Shown piece after piece: positions 19,435 to 27,722 of a stretch of 64,000 nt of DNA. Position numbers and translations under genes: made by a program. Numbering within the stretch: position 1 is the stretch's first letter; each line of letters opens with the position of its first letter. The stretch comes from Pseudorhodobacter sp. MZDSW-24AT (GTDB lineage Bacteria; Pseudomonadota; Alphaproteobacteria; Rhodobacterales; Rhodobacteraceae): the NCBI RefSeq assembly GCF_002794355.1, contig NZ_PGOI01000001.1, positions 248,001 through 312,000 on the forward strand, given 5' to 3'. Below the pieces are notes generated by a model, which was not told the DNA's origin, made no database searches, and worked only from the letters and a program-made list of their open reading frames with translations.

Positions 19435-21069
19435 TCATCCTTGCTCGGCGGGCAAGAGAGCGCCAAGGTTTTTGCCAAACATCTCCATCAGGATGCCGAG
19501 ACGGGTTTGCAGGCACTCCGGCTCGGGCCATGTGCGCGCGGCGAAATCGGCGATCAGACTGGCATAGACAGCGCGCCGGTCAGGCGGGATGAAGGCGCCG
19601 GCAAGCGCACCGGCGCTGCGGGCGGCATACCAATCGGTCAGCAGATCCAGCAAGGAAAAGCCCGGCGCGCCAAGCGGCAGATCCGGGTCGGTCGCAAAGG
19701 CGGGCTTGTCACGCAAGGCGAGCGCCTGAAGATCGCCGGTGCTGCGCCCTTGGACGAAGCTGCGCAGGTCTTGCGGCCAGTCGCGCGGGAGGAAGCGGTG
19801 CTGCACCAGCTCGCGGATGTGGAAATAGAGGAATTCCGGATAGCTCCGGGCGGCCAGCCAGTCCGGCCCCTCCGTGGCCGCAAGGCCGTAGAGCGGAAAG
19901 ACGGCATCAAAGCCCGAAAAGTCGATCATCTGCGGGGTGATCTGAAGACCCGAGGCATCGGCAACCACGTGCAGAGACGCGGGCGGGAAGGCGACAGGCG
20001 ACGGCACCGCGATATTGGTGAGCGCGGGGCCATCGGCCGGGCCTTGCGCTTGGCCCGAAAAGTGCAGGTGGCCCGAGAAATGCGTGCCGATGCCCGTGGC
20101 GGCGATGCGCGCGGTGGTGGCGGGCGTGGGGTTGCGCTGTGCCGAAGCGGTGGCGCCGAACAGCGCCCGCTCGCCCGCCAGCGTGCCTTGCAGCACATCG
20201 GCCACCGGATAATGCGAAAAGCAGATCAGGGTCTTGCCCGCAGCCTTGGCGCGCCGCGCCACATCGGCCATCCAGTCGAGCAGAAAGGGTTTGTGCTGGA
20301 TCAGCGCGTTCCACCCGGCATTGGTGCTGTCTTCAAAGGCCTGCGGATCGGTGTTGTCAGGCCTGCCGCTGCGCGGCGCGAACACATTGGCATCGATAGA
20401 GAGCAGCCAGAGGCCGGGTTCAGGCTCGACCAGATAGGAGGTGTCGATCTGGCGATGGGTGGTCAGGCCATCGGGCGCGGTCATGGTGAAGACGCGGGTT
20501 TCGGCAGCATCCTCGGGGCCGAAGGGGCTTTCCCAATGCAGATCACGCGGATCGCGCATCAGCCCGTGATCGCCCCACAAAGGGATAAGGCCTTGATAGC
20601 CTTGGCAGCCCATGCGCGGATCATAGACGGTGGACGCGTCGGCGCTGGCTTGCGCCTCGGGATGGCTGCTGACGGTGACACGCCCCCCGGTTGCGGTAAG
20701 AAAGGCCTTGGCATGGGGCCGCCCGCTCATCCCGTAGACATCGTGATTGCCGGGGGTAAGGAAGAACCGCATCCCATGGCGAACCCGGTAGTCTTGCAGC
20801 ACGGCAAGCGCGGCCTGCATGCTGGGGGCTTGCCCGTCATCGGTGAGATCGCCGGGGATCAGCACAGTGCGAATGCCGGCAGCCGCGCAGGCATCAAGCG
20901 CCACCGGCAGGGCAAGCGCGCTTTCGTTGAAGATGCGGGTGGATTCGGCGCTGTCCTGCCGTGGCCGCAGGCAGGCGCCCGCGCGCCCTTGAAACGGCAC
21001 GCCCGCCACCGGGTAGCCGGGAAACAGGGCATGGTAATGCGGATCGGCCAGAACGGCGAAACGGTGCAT
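19435..21069 (-). CDS. Calcineurin-like metallophosphoesterase with C-terminal extension
   Basis: A 544-aa enzyme of the binuclear metallophosphoesterase superfamily. Metal-ligand motifs appear in order: LADPHYH (residues 7-13), IPGDLTDDG, TPGNHDVYG, CFSHYP and FSGHLHFSG. No signal peptide is visible, so it should act in the cytoplasm. The last ~170 residues form an unassigned, mostly helical region. It follows the Na/Pi carrier gene by only 3 nt, in an operon with a tyrosine-type phosphatase. The substrate is unknown; context suggests a phosphomonoester or phosphodiester from the adjacent transport systems. Confidence 0.85.
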   Translation of the reverse strand: MHRFAVLADPHYHALFPGYPVAGVPFQGRAGACLRPRQDSAESTRIFNESALALPVALDACAAAGIRTVLIPGDLTDDGQAPSMQAALAVLQDYRVRHGMRFFLTPGNHDVYGMSGRPHAKAFLTATGGRVTVSSHPEAQASADASTVYDPRMGCQGYQGLIPLWGDHGLMRDPRDLHWESPFGPEDAAETRVFTMTAPDGLTTHRQIDTSYLVEPEPGLWLLSIDANVFAPRSGRPDNTDPQAFEDSTNAGWNALIQHKPFLLDWMADVARRAKAAGKTLICFSHYPVADVLQGTLAGERALFGATASAQRNPTPATTARIAATGIGTHFSGHLHFSGQAQGPADGPALTNIAVPSPVAFPPASLHVVADASGLQITPQMIDFSGFDAVFPLYGLAATEGPDWLAARSYPEFLYFHIRELVQHRFLPRDWPQDLRSFVQGRSTGDLQALALRDKPAFATDPDLPLGAPGFSLLDLLTDWYAARSAGALAGAFIPPDRRAVYASLIADFAARTWPEPECLQTRLGILMEMFGKNLGALLPAEQG

Positions 21070-21072
21070 GGA

Positions 21073-22752
21073 TCAGGATTTCTTCTGTTCGGGCTGCAAC
21101 CGGGTGTCGCCCAGCGCGCCGATGCCATCCAGGATGGGATAGGCGACTGAAATCAGATGCGCGTTCACCCGTTTCAGATCGCGCAGGATATCAAGGTGCA
21201 GGCTGGAGGTTTCCACCGTTTCCAGCCGCCGTTCGCGCAGGCGTTCCATATGGCGTTCGGCCGAGAGGGTTTCCATGCGGCGCACCTCGACCTTGCATTT
21301 GACAAGTTCGCGGGCAAGGTTTTCATCACGCGACAGAAACACGCTTTGCGCCACCGCAAGGATCTCGATGGTGCGCTGGTAGAACTCCGAGATCTCGGTC
21401 AGCCCTTCGGGCGAGAAGGACAGGCGGCGGCGGTCTTTCTTGACCGCGAGTTCCGAAAGGCCGGAATCGATCAGGTCGCCGATGTGCTCCAGATTGACGG
21501 CATAGGACAGGATTTCCGACATCCGCCGGATGTCATCGGCATCAAGATCTTCGCGCGACAGACGGGCCAGATAGATCTTGATGGCATTGTGCAGGCGGTC
21601 GACCTGATCTTCGGTGGCGGACAGCCGGTCATGCGCCAGATCGTCATGGCCCTGCACGGTGGCAAGGCTGAGCCGCAGCATGTCGCCCACCAGATCGCCC
21701 AGCCGCAGCGTTTCGCGCGCGGCGGCGGCCAGCGCGATGGTGGGCGAAGACATCGCACTTTCATCAAGGTATTTCGGCGCAAAATCCACGGTGGGTTGCT
21801 TGGGCATCCAGCGTTCGACAAGCGCCGAGAGCGGGCCCAGCACGGGCAGGAACACCAGCGCAAGCACAATGGAAAAGCCGACATGCGCGCCCAAGGTCAG
21901 GGCAGCGGTGTCCGCGAAATAGGGCTGCACCAGCGGCGCAAGCAAGGGCGCGGTGAGGGTAAGGACAGCCGCTCCGGCGGCGCGCACGCCAAGGTTCGTC
22001 ACCACCAGACGACGGGCCTGCACGCCTTCGGACATGACCGCAAGCCAAGGCGGGATGGCACCGCCCAGATTGGCCCCTGCCACCAACACCAGTGCAAGTT
22101 CGGCCGACACCACCCCGGCCTGCGCCAGCAGCATGACGAACAGCACGGTGGCGAGGCTGGACGAGGCAAGGGCCGCCAGCCCGGTGGCAAAGATCAGCGC
22201 GAACAGCGGCGCATCGCCCAAGCCCACCAGCACCTGCCGCACCAGAACCGAGTCGCGCATCGGCCCGGTGGCCTGCCCCATCAGCTCCAGCGCCAGCAGC
22301 ATCAGGCCAAGGCCAAGGATGGCGCGGCCGATGCCTTTGCCCCCTGCCCGGCCGCTGCGGGAAAACACCACCACGCCGATCAAGATCAGCAAGGGCGAAA
22401 GCCAGTGCAGGTCGAGCGACAGAACCGCCGCCGCAATGCTGGTGCCGACATTGGCCCCCAGCATCACCGCCTGCCCCATCGCGCCCGACAACAGATCCCG
22501 CGCGGCGAAAGAGGCGGTGATGACCGCCGTTGCCGTGCTGGACTGCACGGCCAGTGTCGCCACAAGCCCCGCGATCAGCGCCTTGACCCGGTTGGACGCG
22601 CCGCGCCCGATCCACACCCGCAGCGCACTGCCAAAGGCGCGCAGCATCCCGGTCTTGATCAGGCGCAACCCCCAGAGCAGCAGCGCCCCGGCCCCGAGAA
22701 TATCGATCAGAACAAGCGTGGAGTCGATTTCAGCAGTCCTCCAGATGGTCAA
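21073..22752 (-). CDS. Na/Pi cotransporter-family carrier with PhoU-like domain (YjbB/NptA type)
   Basis: A 559-aa protein with an N-terminal double NptA repeat and about eight to ten membrane helices. The QSSTATAVITASFAARDLL and later LASSSLATVLFVMLLAQAG repeats carry the QSSTA/SSSLA motifs. A soluble PhoU-like four-helix C-terminus follows (about residues 340-540). This is the YjbB architecture; E. coli YjbB is reported to export phosphate. The TTG start at 22752 overlaps the upstream phosphatase by 23 bp; no ATG lies nearby, so the exact start is uncertain. It sits between two phosphatase genes, which fits removal of phosphate released in the cell. Confidence 0.88.
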   Translation of the reverse strand: MTIWRTAEIDSTLVLIDILGAGALLLWGLRLIKTGMLRAFGSALRVWIGRGASNRVKALIAGLVATLAVQSSTATAVITASFAARDLLSGAMGQAVMLGANVGTSIAAAVLSLDLHWLSPLLILIGVVVFSRSGRAGGKGIGRAILGLGLMLLALELMGQATGPMRDSVLVRQVLVGLGDAPLFALIFATGLAALASSSLATVLFVMLLAQAGVVSAELALVLVAGANLGGAIPPWLAVMSEGVQARRLVVTNLGVRAAGAAVLTLTAPLLAPLVQPYFADTAALTLGAHVGFSIVLALVFLPVLGPLSALVERWMPKQPTVDFAPKYLDESAMSSPTIALAAAARETLRLGDLVGDMLRLSLATVQGHDDLAHDRLSATEDQVDRLHNAIKIYLARLSREDLDADDIRRMSEILSYAVNLEHIGDLIDSGLSELAVKKDRRRLSFSPEGLTEISEFYQRTIEILAVAQSVFLSRDENLARELVKCKVEVRRMETLSAERHMERLRERRLETVETSSLHLDILRDLKRVNAHLISVAYPILDGIGALGDTRLQPEQKKS

Positions 22753-23359
22753 TCGCGGCGGCGGCCTGACGGGCGGCTTCGATCAACATGGGTTTGGGTG
22801 TTTCGTACCACTCATCCGGCGGCAGAGCCCGCATCTTGCGCACATGCGCGATGGCATCGTCAAGGGTCGGGAACCCGTCCGGTTGCGTCTTGTGCAGGTA
22901 AAGCGCCGTGAGCGCAACCGACCGGCTGCGCCCGCCCCGGCAATGCACAAGGACATGGCCGCGCGCCCGGTTGGGATAGCTGCTGCGCTCGGGCATCACC
23001 TGTTTCAGCGCGCCGTCAAGGATGTAATAGCCCGCCAGCATCATGCGCCCCGGATTGCCGTTGCCGTCGATCAGGCCGATCTTGTAGCTGCGGATCGGCG
23101 CATGACCGACCGCGCATTTGCCAGGGGCTGCGGGATCAACCGGGTCGGCGACATAGTTGATGTCAAGGTTCACCGCGCAGTTGATGACGGTGGTGATCCC
23201 AAGGTCCGCCAGCCGCGCCACATCGCGCGCGCCATCGGAATTGCCGATATAAAGCGAAACGCCGTCCGCGCCCACGCCGGTGGCGATCAGACTTAGCGGC
23301 GTCAGCGTGGCCGCCTGTTTCTTGGGCTTGGGGTCTGAATGAAAAAGGGCGTCGGTCAT
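22730..23359 (-). CDS. Dual-specificity/tyrosine-type protein phosphatase family protein
   Basis: A 209-aa cytoplasmic protein with the CX5R catalytic loop HCRGGRSRS (cysteine 140, arginine 146) of the cysteine-dependent phosphatases, preceded by an alpha/beta domain with GNSDGARDVARL and ITTVINCAVN. It could act on a phosphoprotein, or on a small molecule such as an inositol phosphate. It is the first gene of the phosphatase-NptA-metallophosphoesterase operon. A TTGACA -35-like element and a 16-bp palindrome lie about 105-130 nt upstream, pointing to LacI-type control shared with the ABC transporter. Confidence 0.82.
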   Translation of the reverse strand: MTDALFHSDPKPKKQAATLTPLSLIATGVGADGVSLYIGNSDGARDVARLADLGITTVINCAVNLDINYVADPVDPAAPGKCAVGHAPIRSYKIGLIDGNGNPGRMMLAGYYILDGALKQVMPERSSYPNRARGHVLVHCRGGRSRSVALTALYLHKTQPDGFPTLDDAIAHVRKMRALPPDEWYETPKPMLIEAARQAAAAIDHLEDC

Positions 23360-23459
23360 GCGGGACGGTTCCGATCAGGCTGAAGGACAGGGGGGCCAGC
23401 TCAGGCGGCTGGCGAAAGAGATCTGACGCCGGGGCGTCAGCATGCGCGGGCGTAGCGGG

Positions 23460-23488
23460 AAACTTGCACAGCTGTGCAAACCTGTCAA
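23460..23488 (-). promoter_or_regulatory. Candidate promoter overlapped by palindromic operator (phosphatase operon)
   Basis: On the minus strand a perfect TTGACA (23488-23483) is followed by a 17-nt spacer and AAGTTT (23465-23460). The spacer contains most of the TTGCACAGCTGTGCAA palindrome, the classic position for repression. The -10 is weak, so the exact promoter is tentative. Confidence 0.5.
23464..23479. promoter_or_regulatory. Perfect 16-bp palindromic operator, copy 1
   Basis: TTGCACAGCTGTGCAA lies in the 279-bp gap between the phosphatase operon and the divergent LacI-type regulator. An identical 16-mer lies at 33381-33396 upstream of the fused-permease ABC operon. The repeat next to a LacI gene makes it a likely regulator binding site. 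Its central dinucleotide is GC rather than the usual LacI-family CG. Confidence 0.75.
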
Positions 23489-23505
23489 CATCCCGAGCAG
23501 ATTTG

Positions 23506-23535
23506 TTGAATCCCGCAGCGGCCTTGCTGTATAGA
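23506..23535 (+). promoter_or_regulatory. Candidate sigma70-like promoter of the LacI-type regulator
   Basis: TTGAAT (23506-23511) and TATAGA (23530-23535) are separated by 18 nt and point toward the regulator gene at 23639. The palindrome lies about 27 nt upstream of the -35. Confidence 0.45.
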
Positions 23536-23638
23536 CGAAGGAAATGCCGTTCTTGCGTGCCGTGTTCCGCGACATGCGAGGGCAGCAAGATGCCTGACGA
23601 CCGAAAGGTGAGCCTGTGACCCATCAGAGCATGACCCC

Positions 23639-24676
23639 ATGACCGACGTGGCCACGGGCAAGCAAAGGCAGCGGTCCTTTGTCAGCGCGCAGCAGGTGGC
23701 CGCCTTGGCGGGTGTGTCGCGTTCGGCGGTCTCGCGCACCTTCACCGATGGGGCCAGCGTGTCGGAAAGCACGCGGGCGCGGGTGATGGAAGCCGCCGAG
23801 GCCTTGGGCTATCACGTCAATCATCTGGCGCGCGGGCTGATCCATGACCAGTCCAACATCGTGTCGCTGGTGGTGACCGACATCAACACACCCTATCAGG
23901 CCCGGATGATCGATGCGCTGACCAGCCGTCTGCAACGGGCCGAGAAAGTGGCCATGGTCATCAACACCTCGGGTCAGGCGGAAAGCGTGGAAAAGGCACT
24001 GCGGCAGACGCTGCAATACCGGGCGGATGCCACCATCGTGCTTTCGGGCCAGCCCGCAGGATCGCTGATCCAGACCTGCCTGAACAATGGCCAGCATGTC
24101 ATCATGGTCAACCGCGATGACCCGGTGCCGGGGCCTGATACCATCATCGTCACCAACCGCACCGCCGCGCGCGAGGCTTTTGCGCAGTTGCAGGCGGCAG
24201 GCTGCCGCAAGATCGCGGTGGTGGCCTCCGAAGTGGGCACCGCCAGCGTGGTGACGCGCGAACAGGCCTTTGTCGCCGCCGCGACCGAAGCCGGGGTCGC
24301 GGTGCAGGTGATGCGCTATGGCCCGACCGCCTATGCCTCGGGCGCCGAGATCGCGCGGCGCTTGCTGGCCGGCGCGGACCGTCCTGATGGTGCCTTCTGC
24401 GTGACCGATCTTTTGGCCTGTGGTTTCATGGACACCGCGCGCAACAGCTTTGGCCTCTCGATCCCCGAGGATCTGTGCGTGATCGGCTTTGACGATATCG
24501 AGCAGGCCGGGTGGTCTTCGTTCAACCTGACAACCTTTCGTCAGCCGATCGAACAGATCGCCGAGCGGATCGTCGGCCTGTTGCAAGGACCGCCGCCCCC
24601 CAGCACCCGGCGCGAGCCGATCCGGTTTCAGGCCGAACTGGTCTGGCGCAATTCCGTGCGCGGCAAACCTGTCTGA
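23639..24676 (+). CDS. LacI-family transcriptional regulator (1)
   Basis: A 345-aa LacI/GalR-type regulator. The N-terminal helix-turn-helix, SAQQVAALAGVSRSAVSRTF at about residues 16-35, is followed by the hinge HLARGLIHDQ. A periplasmic-binding-protein-like effector domain follows, with IVSLVVTDINTPYQ, AFCVTDLLACGFM and CVIGFDDIEQAGW. The recognition helix GVSRSAVSR is identical to that of the second regulator at 38413. It is divergent from the phosphatase operon and convergent with the IMPase genes, overlapping the latter by 49 bp. The effector is probably a sugar or sugar-phosphate-like molecule imported by the neighbouring transporter. Confidence 0.93.
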   Translation: MTDVATGKQRQRSFVSAQQVAALAGVSRSAVSRTFTDGASVSESTRARVMEAAEALGYHVNHLARGLIHDQSNIVSLVVTDINTPYQARMIDALTSRLQRAEKVAMVINTSGQAESVEKALRQTLQYRADATIVLSGQPAGSLIQTCLNNGQHVIMVNRDDPVPGPDTIIVTNRTAAREAFAQLQAAGCRKIAVVASEVGTASVVTREQAFVAAATEAGVAVQVMRYGPTAYASGAEIARRLLAGADRPDGAFCVTDLLACGFMDTARNSFGLSIPEDLCVIGFDDIEQAGWSSFNLTTFRQPIEQIAERIVGLLQGPPPPSTRREPIRFQAELVWRNSVRGKPV

Positions 24677-25527
24677 GCGGGGGCCGCGCGCAAGGGCACC
24701 TTGGTGGCGCGGCTCATCAGATCGGCCAGACCGGGGGCGGCGGCCAGAACCGCGCCGCCCCGGTTCAGGCCATCGGCTTCCAGATAGGCGCAGACGCGCC
24801 CCCCTGCCTCTTCCACCAGCAAAAGGCCCGCAAGACAATCCCACGGGTGCATATGAAGCTCGGCATAGCCGTCCGAGCGGCCGTCGGCGACATAGGCCAG
24901 CCCCAGCGCGCCGGTGGCCGCGCGGCGCACATTGGCCCCGGCGTTGAGCATGGCGGTCAGCGCCTCAAGATAGGCGGCATTGGGCAGGCGGTTCGACCAG
25001 CCCAATTCCAGACAGGCGGCATCGGCGCGCGCGGTTTGCGCGACGCTGAGCGGCACGCCGTTGCGGGTGGCGCCCCTGCCCTGCCGGGCGGCGTAAAGCT
25101 CGTCATGGCTGGGGTCATAGATCGCGCCCAGCCGGATTTCGCCCCCCGCCACATAGGCGATGGAAATGCAGTAATGCGGGATGCGGCGGGCGAAATTGGC
25201 GGTGCCGTCGATGGGATCGACCACCCAGCAAGGATCGGCCACGCTGCCCCCGGTTTCCTCGCCCAGAAAGCTGTCGTCGGGGAAGCTGGCCTGAATGCGG
25301 CTGCGCACCAGATGCTCGACGGCCGCATCGGTTTCGGTGAGAAAATCCTGCGGGCCTTTCATGCCAACCTGCGGGGCAGAGGCCTCGGCAAAGGCGCGCC
25401 GCGCGACGGCACCAGCCTCGCGGATCAGATCGGCCAGAAACACCTCGCGCGCGGTGAGCGCCGCCGGGTCCAAGGTGGCGGGGCGCTGGGCGGCGGTGCG
25501 GGGCAAGGCGGAGGAGGTGAGGGTCAT
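24628..25527 (-). CDS. Inositol monophosphatase family protein (1)
   Basis: A 299-aa Mg2+-dependent phosphatase of the IMPase/FIG superfamily. Metal ligands are in GEETGG (residues 89-94), DPIDGTANF (104-112) and the C-terminal HPWDCLAG. No signal peptide, so cytoplasmic. Substrates in this family include inositol phosphates, sugar bisphosphates and histidinol phosphate. ATG at 25527 leaves 44 nt to the preceding IMPase gene. It is the last gene of the operon; its 3' end runs 49 bp into the LacI gene on the other strand. Confidence 0.9.
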   Translation of the reverse strand: MTLTSSALPRTAAQRPATLDPAALTAREVFLADLIREAGAVARRAFAEASAPQVGMKGPQDFLTETDAAVEHLVRSRIQASFPDDSFLGEETGGSVADPCWVVDPIDGTANFARRIPHYCISIAYVAGGEIRLGAIYDPSHDELYAARQGRGATRNGVPLSVAQTARADAACLELGWSNRLPNAAYLEALTAMLNAGANVRRAATGALGLAYVADGRSDGYAELHMHPWDCLAGLLLVEEAGGRVCAYLEADGLNRGGAVLAAAPGLADLMSRATKVPLRAAPAQTGLPRTELRQTSSA

Positions 25528-25571
25528 GCGAATCTCGGCTTCTTGTGGTGTGTGGGGGGGCATGCGGCGGG

Positions 25572-26468
25572 TCAGGCCCGCGCCCGGGCGGCATCGCGGC
25601 GGTCGGAAATGCCTTGCGCGATGCGGGTGAGGGTGGGGTAATTGGCGCCCTGCCCCGTGGCGATATAGCCGGGGCACAGGAAATCCGCCGCGTCAGGCGC
25701 GACCTTGCCAAGCGGCAGCGGATGATAGCTGCCGCCAGCCTGTTTCAGGATCAGGATGGCGGCGGTCACATCCCAAGGATTGACGCCAAAGCCTGCGGCG
25801 GCATCGGCCCACCCCGCCGCGACATGCGCGATCGACAGGGCCGCACTGCCGGGGCGCCGCAAGGTTGCAAAGCTTTCCGCCAGTTGCGCAAAATTCTCAA
25901 GCGCTTCGGCGCGCCCGTCGGCCCGCAGGTCGCGGGCGACGGGGTAGCCGGTGATGAGCACGGCCTCGCGCTCTTGCGCCGCCGCGCGGGCGCGCAAGGG
26001 CACCTCTCCCGCCCAAGCCCCGGTCAGATCGGCGCTGAACATCGTGCCCGAGATCGGGTCGAGAATGGCCCCCGCAAGGATCTGCCCGTCGACGACCGCG
26101 CCGATGGAAATGCACCAGAAGGCCAGCCCGCGCGCAAAATTGGCGGTGCCGTCAATCGGATCGACATACCATTGCACGCGGCCCGACCCGGTGGCCCCGC
26201 CCTCTTCGCCCAAAATGGCGGAATCGGGCATCTCGCGCAGGATAAAGGCGATCAGGCGCTCTTCGGTGGCCTTGTCATGGATGGTGACGATGTCGTGGAA
26301 ATCCACCTTGGTGTCGATGTCCATGCGCGAGCGGAAGGCCTCGATCAGCGGGCCTTGCACGGCGCGGGCCGCAGCCATGGCCACCGCGCGGCAGCGCTGC
26401 GAAAGGGCAAGAAGGGAAGGCGCCGGATCCGACGCGGCCTGTGGCCCGGGACTTTCAAGAAGCGTCAT
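25572..26468 (-). CDS. Inositol monophosphatase family protein (2)
   Basis: A 298-aa paralogue with the same complete active site: GEEGG (87-91), DPIDGTANFARG (103-114) and NPWDVTAA near the C-terminus. Outside these motifs it differs greatly from its neighbour, so the two enzymes are not a recent duplication and may split substrates. It lies downstream of the third ABC binding-protein gene, separated by a terminator-like hairpin. It should therefore be expressed at a lower level than the transporter. Confidence 0.9.
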   Translation of the reverse strand: MTLLESPGPQAASDPAPSLLALSQRCRAVAMAAARAVQGPLIEAFRSRMDIDTKVDFHDIVTIHDKATEERLIAFILREMPDSAILGEEGGATGSGRVQWYVDPIDGTANFARGLAFWCISIGAVVDGQILAGAILDPISGTMFSADLTGAWAGEVPLRARAAAQEREAVLITGYPVARDLRADGRAEALENFAQLAESFATLRRPGSAALSIAHVAAGWADAAAGFGVNPWDVTAAILILKQAGGSYHPLPLGKVAPDAADFLCPGYIATGQGANYPTLTRIAQGISDRRDAARARA

Positions 26469-26485
26469 GCAAACTCCGTTCGGTT

Positions 26486-26516
26486 AAAAAGGGAGGGCAG
26501 ACAGCGCCTGCCCCCC
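26486..26516 (-). terminator. Terminator/attenuator between binding protein 1 and the IMPase genes
   Basis: On the minus strand GGGGGGCAG and CTGCCCTCCC form a stem around GCGCTGT, followed by TTTTTAA. The hairpin begins 11 nt after the binding-protein stop. It may be leaky, allowing reduced read-through into the phosphatases. Confidence 0.75.
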
Positions 26517-26527
26517 GCGTGGCGGAC

Positions 26528-27646
26528 TCACCGGGAGTAATTGAGCCGCCAGTGATCCTGCCAATCCTGCCGGCGGTCGAAATCATCGGCCGCGCTGGCC
26601 ATGTCGAAGCGCATCATCTTGTCCAGATGCGCGGCCACACCCGAGGCTTCGTCCGCATGGACGGGGACCTGCGGGTTGCTCGAGATCTTGCCGTCGACGG
26701 TCTGATTGGCGATGCCCTCTTCGCGGAGCAGGAAGTGGATGAAAAGACGCGCGGCATTCGGGCTGTCGGTGCCTGCGGCGATCATGCCCGGTCCGGGATA
26801 CAGCCAGCCGCCAAAGGGCTGCATGTCGGCGCAAAGACCCAGCTTATAGCCTTCGCTGGCATTGGCGCGGAATTTGGCGGTGGAGGTGATGCCGAAAAAG
26901 GGCTCGGCCTGCCCCGGCGCGCCGATGGCGGAAGACACAGTATCAGAGTCGCCCAAAAGCGGCTGGTTCTTGGCAAAGGCCGCCACCCAAGCTGCCGTGG
27001 CGGTGCCCGACGCCGCATCGAAAGGCTTGCCGAAATGCGATTCATAGGCGGCGGCCATGGCCGCATCATGGTGCATTTCCATCTGGTTGAACCAGTCGGC
27101 GTAATTGGGCTTCACCAGCGGATCAAGCATGGCCACCTTGCGCGCGTGCTGCGGCTCGGTCAGTTCCCAGATGTTCTTGACCGGGCATTCGCCGTGGACT
27201 TCGGTGTTATAGGCCCAGACATGCGGATCGCTGACCACCACCAGCGGGTCGCGCAGCGCCGGGTCGATGCTGTCGGCCAGATCGCCGGGCACCCAGCTTT
27301 CCACGATGCCCGCCGAAAGAAGCTGCGCCGAAATCGCGGCAACATCGGCGGCAAGCGAGACATCGCCTTGCACATTGCCAGCCTGATGTTCGCGGATCAG
27401 AAGTTCCACCTGATCGGCCTCGTTCACCTTGCGGCCTTCGGCCTGCACGCCATAGGCGGCGCTGAAGGCGGCGGCGGTGTCGACGATCTTGCCGGTGACG
27501 GCATAGACAGTGATCGGCGGTTCGGTCTTGGCGGCGGCGATCAAGGCGTCAAGATCAACGGCATCTTGCGCCCAAAGGCTGCCGGGGGCAGCGCCTGCAA
27601 GGCCAAGAGCCAAGGCGACGGCGGTTTTGGTCTGGTGTCTGAACAT
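26528..27646 (-). CDS. ABC transporter solute-binding protein (paralogue 1 of 3)
   Basis: A 372-aa periplasmic binding protein with a Sec signal peptide ending near SLWAQ. The mature start DLDALIAAAKTEPPITVYA and the block ITVYAVTGKIVDTAAAFS resemble the FbpA/AfuA-type extracellular binding proteins. The C-terminus DFDRRQDWQDHWRLNYSR is shared by all three paralogues. Cysteines in HGECPVKNIW and LGLCADMQPF are conserved among them and may form a disulfide. It is the most divergent of the three by eye. Ligand unknown; FbpA-type receptors include iron, thiamine, phosphonate and hexose-phosphate binders. Confidence 0.88.
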   Translation of the reverse strand: MFRHQTKTAVALALGLAGAAPGSLWAQDAVDLDALIAAAKTEPPITVYAVTGKIVDTAAAFSAAYGVQAEGRKVNEADQVELLIREHQAGNVQGDVSLAADVAAISAQLLSAGIVESWVPGDLADSIDPALRDPLVVVSDPHVWAYNTEVHGECPVKNIWELTEPQHARKVAMLDPLVKPNYADWFNQMEMHHDAAMAAAYESHFGKPFDAASGTATAAWVAAFAKNQPLLGDSDTVSSAIGAPGQAEPFFGITSTAKFRANASEGYKLGLCADMQPFGGWLYPGPGMIAAGTDSPNAARLFIHFLLREEGIANQTVDGKISSNPQVPVHADEASGVAAHLDKMMRFDMASAADDFDRRQDWQDHWRLNYSR

Positions 27647-27694
27647 GGGGTTACCTTTGGTGTCCTAAGGCCTGTCGGCCAGTCTGTGAGGGCA

Positions 27695-27715
27695 GGCGCG
27701 GCGGTGGCCCGCGCC
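27695..27715 (-). other. Hairpin after binding-protein gene 2
   Basis: GGCGCGG and CCGCGCC form a 7-bp stem in the 76-bp gap after the paralogue 2 stop. There is no U run. It belongs to a series of hairpins that follow each ABC binding-protein gene here. Confidence 0.5.
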
Positions 27716-27722
27716 CGATGGA

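Noticed and set aside
22730-22752. Frameshift or fusion between the tyrosine-type phosphatase and the Na/Pi carrier
   Set aside because: The frames overlap by 23 bp and both proteins have complete ends; the overlap looks like ordinary translational coupling with a TTG start.
23481-23489. CTGTCAAC as a PhoB (Pho box) half-site near the phosphatase operon
   Set aside because: Only one partial half-site; the tandem CTGTCAT repeats with 11-bp spacing are absent, and the bases are better explained as the complement of a TTGACA -35.
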